Assembly (NCBI GenBank): GCA_003290165.1
Contig: QNQO01001156.1
Span: forward strand, 62,001-126,000
Direction: 5' to 3'
Source: Berberis thunbergii
Lineage: Eukaryota; Streptophyta; Magnoliopsida; Ranunculales; Berberidaceae
DNA length: 64,000 nt
Shown: in pieces, positions 32,139 through 42,400 of the stretch
Layout: every line of letters begins with the position of its first letter
Numbering within the stretch: position 1 is the first letter of the stretch
The notes under the pieces: generated by a model
What the model was told of the DNA's origin: nothing
Seen by the model: only the letters and a program-made list of their open reading frames with translations
Databases searched by the model: none
Made by a program: the position numbers and the translations under genes

Positions 32139-33108
32139 CTATGATTGTGGAATGATAGACGATGTCAGTTCCTTTGAAATGACTAATTTGTTGAAGTAAA
32201 TAATTATAAAGAGGACTTTTAACAAAGTTTTGTAAAAATTCTGCGACATAAGATGGTTTAAGGAGTTTGGTAAGGCTGCCTTTCAAAGTATTATCTTTTT
32301 AACTGAATAATTTAAAGGAGCTTGACCCCAAGAAAAAGTGTTTGGGAATGGGATGATAAGTCGGGCAAATTTTTAGGAGCTGCTACTCCTTTCTCTGAGA
32401 TCAGGGCTTCTCATATCTCTGAGATGGGTTTAGAAAAAAACATCTGAAAAACCAGCCACTTAATCATTAAAATAACGTGAACATGGCACTGGATTAGATT
32501 TAGTCCCCAAGTTACTCATCCAGAAGCTATTGATCCATACCTAAATTAGCAGAGAATTCTGACAGCAGTCTGATAGAGATAAGTAAAGAATGCCGCAGCT
32601 GACAAAATCAGACTGATGATTGTTAAGACTGCTGCAATATAGAAGCAGCCCATTGGTTGCATTTCGTGCCAGCTATAAAGAATTTAGGCCTAAACGTGAT
32701 AAAAGACAATTAAGCTTAACAGGCTCAACAAAAGAGATGATCCCCACTAGATGCAGTCTTCTCTGATATCCAGTCTGGAACTAATTCTTGTAACAACTTC
32801 AGCTGCTCTTCAAATTCAGCTGTAAATCAAAACAAATTCAGCTGCTCTTGAATTCTAACAGATAAAAAAGATATATTTTCAAGGTGCATAAATTGGAAAC
32901 ATTAAATCTTATGTCCCATCTTCATGTACAGATATGTTCTTAAAAAAGTACAACCAATTTAAATGAATCGATCAAAATATTGTGGTAATAACATTTCAGA
33001 GGACCTTGGCAATAAAATCAAGTATCAGAATTTTTGAACTAAAAAGCTTACAGAAGTTAGATGTAAACAAATTATACCATGTTAACTACACATGGAGGTA
33101 AGCCATAC

Positions 33109-34626
33109 CTTTTCAAATTGTTTTCTTGCTGATAGTGCCTTTTCAAGTTTTTCTTTATAATCAATCTCAACTTGGTTCAAATGTTTCTGCATACCAAAGG
33201 TATAAACATATATATGAAACTGAATAGACACAGTCTGCAGTAACCTGACATGGATGCAATCACCACTTACTTCCAATGCCTTGATTACACCCTCAAGTTC
33301 GCCCGACTTCCTAGACCATTCCTCGGAACTCTCTTTATATAATTCAACAAGCTTAGTCACCTTCAATCAAGATGTGAAATTTAAAACTTACAGTACACCA
33401 AGACAGATTATAGAACTTCCAAAAGTGAAACTATAAGTAGATGGAAGCACATATATCATTCAAAATCTAACATCCTAAAAACCGAAATATTTTCATGCAC
33501 TGATCCTAGTCACAAAAATAAAGTATTGTCGATGGCGTTGTCCAGAAATGTTGAAACAAACTAACACATTGAGGAGCCTTGCAAATAAGGTTGAAAAATG
33601 AGTGCATGCAAAATCATACAAAAAAGTGATTTAAGATCACATTATTCAAATAAAGTTAACCTGATAATGTTTTGAACTTTAACCTGGTATCTGCTTGTAA
33701 TGCGCTACACATTACATGTCCTCCTGTTACTTATGTTGCATAAGATTAATAGAACATAATAGAACAACTAACTTGCATGCCAAACTACTACCCCATCATG
33801 AATCTGTTCACACTACAGAGAAGGTGAATATTGCCCAATAGTGAATCACAAAGATTGCCACCTAGGAAGCATGAACACTAATCAAAGTTGATGTTTAAAA
33901 GCGAACATTTTTTCTCCTACAGTTATATTTTAATTCTTTTTAGACTTCTCTCACATTTTATCTCGCTAAGCAACAAAACTTGTACATAAAAATGGCCAAT
34001 AAACCACAAGAAACATAATTGAGCTTACGGATCTCAAGAGAGTGTACACCTCAAGAGAGTTTACAATGACACTAGTGTACTTTCCAGCAAAACGCTCAAG
34101 CCATTTTCACTAATATATGAGGAAACATTGGAGAAAGTAATATAAAGTAAATTTTTCAATTAAACTCACAGTTGAAATTTCAGCAGAGAATCGTTCTTCA
34201 TTTGCAGCAGCAGCATCTTTGGAAGAGTATAACTCCTTCACGAAAGATATTAACACATGTGTAAGGTTATGAGGCAACCTAGGTGAGAAGAAAATGCATA
34301 ACTCAAAAAGACATGCGACAATAGATTAGCCCATACATCCTGCAGTGCTGTCAATTCCGATTCTAGCTCCTTCAGTCTCTCTTTGCTCCACTTCAAAGAG
34401 CTTGAACATTCACTGAATGTCTCTCAACCTGGAAAAAAAATATAAAAATATCCAACTGCCATGACACCGAGAAAAAAAAAACAACAAAAAAACTTACATC
34501 TGTGAGCTTATAAGACATCTCTGCCTCAAGTTCTGAATGTGATTTACGCAGTTCCATGAGACTTGTGACTTTAACTGTCAACTCCTCGTTGAGCCATGTG
34601 TTATGCCTCTCCAAAAGTTCCTTTTC
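33109..34626 (-). pseudogene. NUA: captured nuclear pore anchor (NUA/TPR) exons
   Basis: NUA is the plant TPR/Mlp homologue, a long coiled coil of the nuclear basket. Five exons in native order are seen: 34498-34626 (EKELLERHNTWLNEELTVKV, then SHSELEAEMSYKLTD), 34338-34425 (WSKERLKELESELTALQ), about 34169-34237 (ELYSSKDAAAANEERFSAEI), 33271-33360 (VTKLVELYKESSEEWSRKSG, then ELEGVIKALE) and 33109-33186 (HLNQVEIDYKEKLEKALSAR, then KQFEK). Splice sites (GTAAGT, GTATGG; CAG) are kept. The segment covers only a small part of a protein of about 2,000 residues. Frameshifts occur near 34400, where the VERHSVN segment is displaced. Confidence 0.85.
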
Positions 34627-37219
34627 CTGCTAGTATACCAAGTTGGCAAAATAAGAAAGATAGACAGACAGATTACAGGATGGCAATCCTCATTCAACAT
34701 TACACCAATGTTTGTTCTTGAGAAATAGCATCATGGATGAATAAAGGCAAATACTTACAAGTTGCCAAATGTATGCAAATAAAGATAAATAACAACCTTC
34801 AGCATTCAAGATCTTTGCAGTACACACAACATAAAATAAAAAGGATGCAACATAAACTAGAACATTTATAAACAAATATTTCCATATACTTTGGCATTCG
34901 AACACACAATGGATTTCAATTTATATGTAGGAGTATTCCAACCAAAACCACTTAGATTTTAACTTCTTGGTAAATAATCTCATGTTACACAATATGAACC
35001 CAAGAGTGTGTGTTTGCACATGCATGTGTGCATGGTGTATGTGCTTCATTTGTTCATGCCATAGAATCGAAAACACTAGCAAAACAATTAAAGGAAGATA
35101 GTGATTTCAGTTTGCATGCCAAAAAAATAACTACGTATTCTGTTTCTTTCTTTATTTTTTTTTCCTTTTTATGTTAAGAATTTTTTTAATCAATAAAACA
35201 CAGATCTATACATAAAGAAACAAAGAAAGAGACTAGGAGCACAGCAAAAACAAAACAAACTACAACTAAAAGAGCTGCTACCCCAAACCCTTCTGCTAAA
35301 AAACCCGATGTATACAGTTTCCTGCCTATCCATCTGAATCAAATTGGATGGAGTTGATGCTATCCTCCTTAAAGGTGTCTGGAGGAAAACAGATTCCTTC
35401 AATGTCGATTTTATTTACTTGGAATTCTTTAAGAACATGAATTTGTCGGAAGTGTTGTGAACCGGATTGTAGCCATCTTGTTTAGTATGCAGCTTAAGTG
35501 TGTATATATAATTTGGTGGAGTCCGAAAACTTTCCAGGTGAGTGTGGACTTTAACCAACAATTTTCAAACCCAAGAGACTTTTGGTTGTTTCCTAAAGTT
35601 CAAGCTAAAATGCAAAGGATAAATTTCCAATATAAATTAAAGAGCTGTTGATGTCAAAATTAAAGAGCCATCTTGTTCAAGCTAAAGATTGCATGAAATG
35701 CTACGGCTGTTGATGTCAAAGTTAGTAAAGAGCTATACGATGTATTTTGCAGAATCTCTACTAGCAGTCCAAGTAAAAACCTTTAAAACTGAAAAAAAAA
35801 TTCCTGGAATAAAATTTTTTTAACATGAAAGCAAGGAAAGAAGCAGAGTTCAAACTACGTAAGTCGTGGCAAATTTGGAAAGAGTAAAGACACATGAAGA
35901 TGAAGAGCACTTTATTAGAAATGGGCCATAACCACCATACTGATAGCATCCTATTATTATTGTGGAACCAGCCTCTAAAATTTCCACAAATAAATCAAAA
36001 TGCTCTCACAGTCTCTCAATACTATTTGTTGATATGGCTTTTTGGCACGTAGAAAATTGTCTATATTCCTCATGTTATGCAATCATATTTCTTTTGTTAT
36101 TAAGTTTTGGTTGAATTTTATTATAGTACAATGCAACTGTAAGTCCAAAATATATTGCTTTTGCTTTTTCAAACACATTCATCAAAGAACCACCCAGAAT
36201 TATGGATCAATGGATCAATGTATGGAACTAAATAATTTAATTTATTTATTTAGCAGGAGGAACATAGATAAAATACAGAGTAAATTTTTTTACTACTACT
36301 GCTCTATATCTTACACTTTGACAACAAAACCATCATTACCTGCAATGCCTAACATTCTTCATCTTGTATAACAGATAAAAAATGGTTCTCTCTCGACTTC
36401 TACCTTCTGAAGATGACAGCCTTATTTTCACTATTTGATATTTATTGTACACTAATCATCTAAGATTTATCTGAACAAGCATATGGATTTTTATTTTCTA
36501 TTAAGGTATAGCAATTCATTAAAACTGAAAAATGCGGGGTATGTGCATCAAAGAAAAATTGTTTTGGAAAAACTGATTATCAAATAGCAGGAACTCAGGT
36601 AAGCAATGATGAAAGTTGATAGTACCATCTCAAAATGAGGTCACCCTCAGCTGAAGTTGTAAAGTCATAGCATGGTTGAACCAACTTCTTACAGGGTTTA
36701 AATATTGCTAGAAAACATCGATTCTTTAATCTTCGAGGCCATATTTTCATTTATTTAAAGTCACAGTATATAAACTTTCTAGTGTACAACTACTGATTGT
36801 TGCTTCTAATATGATCCCTCAGTGTTTAATCATAGTTCTATGCAATAATAATAACATTCTATCCCAATACTTTGTGATTTATGGTCAGGCGAATCTCGAA
36901 TTTAGGCTTATAGGATAACGAACAGGCTAGTGCGATAACTCGAGACAAGCACAGAAACTCGGTCTGTTGTGAAGGTAAGAACTATACCTAATACAGAATT
37001 ACATTCTTAATTAATGATATGCATACAGGTATGAAAGTTATAAACATAAGCATTTATCATTGTTTGAAATAGCCAATGTCAAAGCTTTAGACTAAGATAT
37101 ATTCATTGGACTAATGAAAAAAGTGCTAGAAATGAAGGTCAAGTCATCCATAGTACATCATGTATTAATGAAAATATCGACACAAAAAAGATGAGTGTTC
37201 AAAATGTTTAATTATTCAC
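34627..37219. other. third CACTA interior, no recognised gene
   Basis: AT-rich. One minus-strand stretch at about 35335-35420 encodes VNKIDIEGICFPPDTFKEDS and INSIQFDSDG, which has protein-like composition but no family I can name. The rest shows only short frames and a repeated AAAGAGC/GTTGATGTCAAA motif near 35640-35720. Probably intron or intergenic DNA copied with the gene pieces. Confidence 0.4.
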
Positions 37220-37555
37220 CTTTCCATTAAGTGTAAGCTTTGCACAAGTTGGGTTCTCAGGATCTGTCTTGCCACAAGTTCCAAGAGGGAACTCACTGAG
37301 TGTAAATGAAGCCCTTGAATCATTCAATGCATTACTTGCAGTAGGGTCAAGAGTGGTCAAGTAGAAGTATGGGATGCCCCAGCCTTTACCAGGTTTCCCA
37401 TCACTAAATGAAACTACATTTCTGAATACATCGGAGAATAATAATGTCAATCAAAAATTAGTTTGGTGTAAAAAAATAACTTAGCCAAACTGTATGAAAA
37501 TGTAAATAATTTACCCAAAGGGAGCTCCTCCCAAGTCACTGGAGATGATACTGCA
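37220..37555 (-). pseudogene. captured CREG-like (pyridoxamine oxidase-fold) exons
   Basis: Two exons: about 37515-37551 encodes SIISSDLGGAPFG; 37220-37424 encodes RNVVSFSDGKPGKGWGIPYF, then YLTTLDPTASNALNDSRASF and TLSEFPLGTCGKTDPENPTC with AKLTLNGK, then a GTGAAT donor. Plant CREG1-like secreted glycoproteins (FMN-binding split-barrel fold) share this FGNVVSFSDG...YFYLTTLDPTA...SEFPLGTCGK..PENPTCAKLTLTGK block. Both exons are open and in phase. The signal peptide and C-terminal half are missing. This is the captured piece nearest the orphan CACTA terminus at 38149. Confidence 0.85.
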
Positions 37556-37689
37556 GGAACAAAGTATCAATGTTAACATCATGGTCCAAATTCATATGAG
37601 GACTTAACCACAAATACAAATTTTGCTTCCCAGAACAAGGATAGTGGCTAATGCCACATTAATTTATCAAAAGAAACATATACGAGTCA

Positions 37690-38149
37690 TTCTTTTCATA
37701 TTACATAGAGATCAAAGGGTTTTGGTTGTTTGGGTTGCTCGAATTCTCCCTCTCTCTTTCCTTCTCCTTCTCTTTCTCCTTCTCTCTTTCCCTCTCCTTG
37801 AAATTTTAGGGTTAGATGCAAAGGGTTGAAAAGGGGGAGATGGAGCGGGAACGCGCGGGAAGCAAAAATTTTTAGCAAAATTTCACCCGCCAGAAATCGA
37901 CCTAATTCTCCACACCTTCACGTGCAACGCACGTGCACGTTTGCAACGGTTTTAAGCTGTGGGTCACTATAGACACGGTTTTTAGTCGTGGCAAACACAC
38001 CAACGGTTTAGAACCGTGGCCAAGCCTTTTTTTAGCCACGGTTTTAAGCCGTTGGGCACTATAGCCACGGTTTTTAGCCGTGGCAAACACACCAACGGCT
38101 TAGAACCGTGGCCACCCCTGTGTAGCTAATCAGGTCTTTTGGTGTAGTG
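37690..38149 (-). repeat. orphan CACTA 5' terminus with leader
   Basis: GGTCTTTTGGTGTAGTG ends at 38149 after several CCACGGTTTTTAGCCGTGG units (37940-38115). On the minus strand these are followed by CTGGCGGGTGAAA and a GA/CT-rich leader (37735-37800), the 5' architecture of the other elements. The first ~35 bases closely resemble the 5' end at 2155. No matching CACTAC start preceded by the adjacent AAC exists to the left inside 29743-38149, so its 3' partner end has been lost. Confidence 0.8.
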
Positions 38150-38488
38150 AACCTAGCTACATCAAGACTATAAAACACAGTTTTGAAACGTTAAAATAGG
38201 ATATAATCAAAAGGAATCAATAGTTATTTATGCATAAGTTGTACTTACTTACATGGGCAGCATATATTATAGCAGGGGATTATTGGTTTGGCATTCACAA
38301 TTGAAAACAATACAAGAATTCTGGAAGCAACAAAATACCATCAAAATACAGTTGGAAAGCTTGTATTGAGCAATGAGATTAACAAGAATACTAATTATCA
38401 TCAAAAGAAATAATTCTGGAGTTTAACAATAATACTAATTATCGAACAAAATGCTCATTGTAAAAAAAAAAATCATCGAACCCTAATT

Positions 38489-38930
38489 TCATCCTAAATA
38501 AAACACAACCCTGATGAACCCTAATTTCATCATAAATAAAAGAGAGAGAGAGAGAGTACCTATATATAATGCAGTGGTTGATCGATTTTGAAGTCGAGGG
38601 AGGAGCAGGGAAGTCGAGGGAGCAGGGAAGGAGGGGAGGAGGGAAGTCGAGGGAGGGAGCAGGGAAGGAGAAGGAGCAGGGGGGAAGTCGAGTCGAGGGA
38701 GGGAGCAGCTCGATGGAAGTCGGTCGAATGGAGGGAGAAGCAGGTCGAGGGAGGGAGAGTCGATCGAATGGAGGGAGAAGCAGGTCGAGGGAGGGAGAGT
38801 GAAGCAGGTCGAGGGAGGGAGAGTCGATCGAATGGAGGGAGAGTCGATCGATTTGGTGAAATTGCGAAAGGAGGGAAGGTCGAGCGCCAAAAGGAGGGAA
38901 GCCCGCCCAATTTTATTTTTCAGCTTTTCA
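38489..38930 (-). promoter_or_regulatory. CT-rich leader of third CACTA, probable promoter/5' UTR
   Basis: On the minus strand, GGGCGGGCTTCCCTCC and TTTTGGCGCTCG are followed by about 330 bases of CTCCCTCCCTCGACTTCC-type units. The stretch ends with TATATATAGGTACTCTCTCT, a splice-donor-like sequence leading into a CT run. It is the close relative of 2463-2895, including the AGGTACTCTCTCTCT end. Long frames across it on both strands are low-complexity artefacts. Confidence 0.5.
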
Positions 38931-39421
38931 TGTAGCCACGGTTTTGAGCCGTTGCTAGACCTAGCCACGGTTTAAAACCGTTGCTAAATTATTTTTAGCC
39001 ACGGTTTTGAGCCGTTGCTAGATTTAGCTACGGTTGAGAACCGTTGCTAATTTTTTTGTTACCACGGTTTTAAGCCGTTGCTAAATGTCGCCACGGTTTA
39101 AACCGTTGCTAAAGTTTTTTTTGCAACGGTTTTGAACCGTTGCTACATTTAGCCACGGCTTATAACCGTTGCTAATATTTTTGTTGCAACGGTTTTAAGC
39201 CGTTGCAAAACATGCCCACGGTCTGGAGCCGTGGCTAATATTAGCCACGGTGTTTAGCCGTGACAACTTTACCAACGGTTGTAAACCGTGGCCAAGTTGT
39301 TTTGTACCCACGGTTTTAAGCCGTTGGTACGTATAGCTACGGTTACTGGCCGTGGCAAATACAGCAACGGTTTAAAACCGTGGGCAGCTCGGCGTAGCTA
39401 AATAGCCCTTTTGGTGTAGTG
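38931..39421 (-). repeat. third CACTA 5' terminus, subterminal repeats and TIR
   Basis: About fourteen units of TAGCCACGGTTTTGAGCCGTTGCTA type are spaced about 30-35 bases, then GGCGTAGCTAAATAGCCCTT and TTGGTGTAGTG. In this array most units pair a CCACGG half with a CGTTGC half, so they are imperfect palindromes. Confidence 0.9.
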
Positions 39422-42400
39422 AGGATATACCCTAACCCTATGGATAAGAGAGAAAACAATTCCAAGAACACAAAGAAAACTATAATTGAGAAGAAATTTC
39501 ACCTTTAGGTAAAAGAACATTTTCCCCTTTTCAAAGCAATCAATCTTTAGTTTTTCCCATAATACTGAAAAAGAAAAGTTTACAAACAAATAGTATAGCG
39601 ACAAAAGTAGTACAATTATGTGACTTGTTCATAATACTTCATTGAGGTTCAGGAATGTTAGTTGGAATCGATATTAACATCATCATCGCATCAAGTTTCA
39701 AATCAGTTCGTTATAATTAGTTGTTAAGTAACAATAATGCATCATCTTAGATATTGTCACGATCGACCAATCAAAGCATTTTCATTCTTCCCAAACTTAA
39801 GTACAATGAAAAATGACATATTTGTTCATTGATAGTATTTTGTTACGTAACAATAATTATCTTTTTAAGTTTTCACTTTCGACAAATTATTACATTGTCA
39901 TTATGTCCTAACTTGTTCATATTTTAGAGGCATTGAACACGAGCACAAGAATGTCTTTGTTCGTTAGTAGTTGTTCGTTAAATAATGACAATCATCCATT
40001 TAGATTTCCGTTTTGACCAATTATTACATCATCATTCTCTCTAAAATTGGTCGAAATTGAGAAACAATGAACACAAACACAAAAAACAAGAAACATGAAT
40101 GTTGTTCATTAAACGCATAAGACAAACACGTCATAAATCATGTAATGCATATATGGATTAAAATAACATCATTCACTGAAAACTGAGTCCAAATCAACTA
40201 GTTGACGAAGCAAGAATGAGAAAATATTCTCCATAAGCTTGTTTTTTATACATCATTTGTTTAACTTGACTTAACCCCCACATTAAGGGACTTAAGTAAA
40301 GTTGATAAATTCGTTTTAAGAAACCATTTTTGATTTGGAAACTTAATTAACAAAAGTTTTCTTTTAACCAATACTTTAAACGTATCATTCTATAGCTACG
40401 CACAAACTACAATAGAAGGGAAACTCGAAGAAGGTAAACAACTGTGAAACTAAATGATGAGAACAACTCTGTTTTATGTAGAGTTCACTATGACAACAAG
40501 TTTGGCATTTTTAAGTAGTCAGATTTGTCGTTAAAGTGTGTAGTATATTTATAATATCCAAACTCTCCAATGTTTACCGCCCTACCAGATAATAGAATAA
40601 TGTGTAATGATAGATGTAGATGAAAAGAATGGTTGTGGGTGTTTCATGAAGAGAATATAAGATATGAAGGAAAAATTTTGGTAGTGGGTATTAGCGATTA
40701 ATATGTAGAAAAAATATACAAACGTAAGTGCCACTACTGTGGGATGAAACGGAGCAAAACAATGGGAGAACAGGGTGTTTAGTGGTGTTGTTGTGCAAAC
40801 ATTTGAAAGAGAGATGGGAAGGCATGAAGAAGACGTGATTTCATGAACAAATACAATTTGAAGCGTAGAGACGTGGTGACGTCGTTTGAGGAGTATAGGG
40901 TGGATGATGGTTGATGATAAATATGGTGGTTTGAAATGACCATGTGGAGGAGGATGCATGGGAAGTGAAGGTAGTGGAGAATAAGGGTGAAAATGGTGGG
41001 TGGCTATAATGTGAAGAAATAGCAAAGTTAAGCGATAACAACAACAAGTGTAATTGTATCCATAATATATGGCATAAGAGATGAGGGTTAATGTCCAAAT
41101 AACCCTTTTACTATCTTGCACACATTCCATACACGAGACATTTAAAATACGGTATTTTGGGGAAAGAGGGAATTTTTCTTCCACAATGATCGTTACACTG
41201 CATTTAAGGTAAACTTTAACGACCATAATGATCTACCACAAATAAATGGGATCTCAAATCCAAATAACCCTTGAAATAATCCAGCACATTTATTAAGAAT
41301 ATTGACAAGTAACAATGAGGATATACCCAAACTATGGAAAAGAGAAAAAAAAAAAAAAAAAAAAAAAAAAAACTATTTCAAGAACATGAGGAAAACTATA
41401 ATTGAGGAGAAATTGCACCTTTAGGTAAAAAAAAGATTTCCTTTTTCAAATCAATATGTCTCTAATTTTTCTGTTTTCCCATATATACTAAAGCGAAAAA
41501 GTTTACAAACAAAATATAGCGACAAAATAGTGCAATTATGTGACTTGTACATAATGCATTATCGAGATTCGTTAATGTTAGTTGGAATCAATATTAACAT
41601 CATCATCACATCAAGTTTCTAATTAGTTCGTTATAATTAATTGTCAAGTAATGATAATGCATCTTTTTAGATATTTTCATGATTGACCAATCAATGCATT
41701 TTCATTCTCCCCAAACTTAAGTACAATGACAAATGACACATTTGTTCTTACAAAGTATATTATTACGTAACAGTAATTATCTTTTTAAGTTTTCAATCTC
41801 AACGAATCATTAAATTGTTATTATGTCCTAACTTTTTCGTATTTTAGAGACATTGAGCACGAGCACAAGAGTGTCTTTGTTTGTTAGTAGTTGCTGGGTA
41901 AATAATGACAATTATCCTTCTAGATTTTCGTTTTGACCAATTATTACAACTTCATTCTCCCTAAAATCGGTCGTAATTGAAAGAAACTGAACAAAAACAG
42001 AAAAAAAAAAAAAAACAAAACAAAAAAAAAAAAAACAAAAAAAACAACAACAACAACAACAAACATGTATGTTTTTCAATAGTTGTTCGTTAAACATGGT
42101 CTTAAAGGCATCTGAGGCATCTATATGGATTAAAAGAAAATCATTCATTAAAAGATGAATTTGAATCAGCAGGTCCACAAAACATGAATGAGAAAGTATG
42201 CTCCATAAGCTAGCTTTTTATACCTCATTTGTTTAACCTGACTTAACCCTACACTAAGGGATTTAAGTAAAGTTAATAAATTTGTTTTACATAAACCCTT
42301 TTTTATTTGGAAACTTAATTAACAAAAGTGTTTTTTAACCAATACTTTTAGCGTATCAGTGTATCCCTACGCACAAACTACAATAGAAAACTTTGGTAGA

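Larger units (their letters stand above)
29743..39421 (-). mobile_element. 9.7-kb CACTA transposon (third), with captured gene fragments
   Basis: The left end is CACTACACCAAAAACCCCC at 29743; the right end TTTTGGTGTAGTG finishes at 39421. The duplication AGG (29740-29742 and 39422-39424) and the array sequence GCAACAATG-AGG-ATATACC on both sides prove the boundaries. The left end is of the 3' type and the right end of the 5' type, so the element runs on the minus strand. It carries CREG-like, NUA and TAF6 fragments, all on the minus strand, and no recognisable transposase. An extra 5'-type terminus sits inside at 38149, showing a composite history. Confidence 0.92.

Noticed and set aside
33811..33824. 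CACTACAGAGAAGG as the missing left end of the element ending at 38149
   Set aside because: Preceding bases are TCA, not the AAC next to 38149; it lies among NUA exons with no subterminal repeats.
38489..38968. Frames of 77-159 codons in the inverted CT-rich leader
   Set aside because: Same low-complexity cause as at 2329-2935; the tract is a repeat-derived leader.
40582..41226. 214-codon minus-strand frame in the tandem array
   Set aside because: Corresponding positions in neighbouring units are broken at different points, and composition is His/Ser/Phe-rich as expected from AT-rich non-coding repeats.
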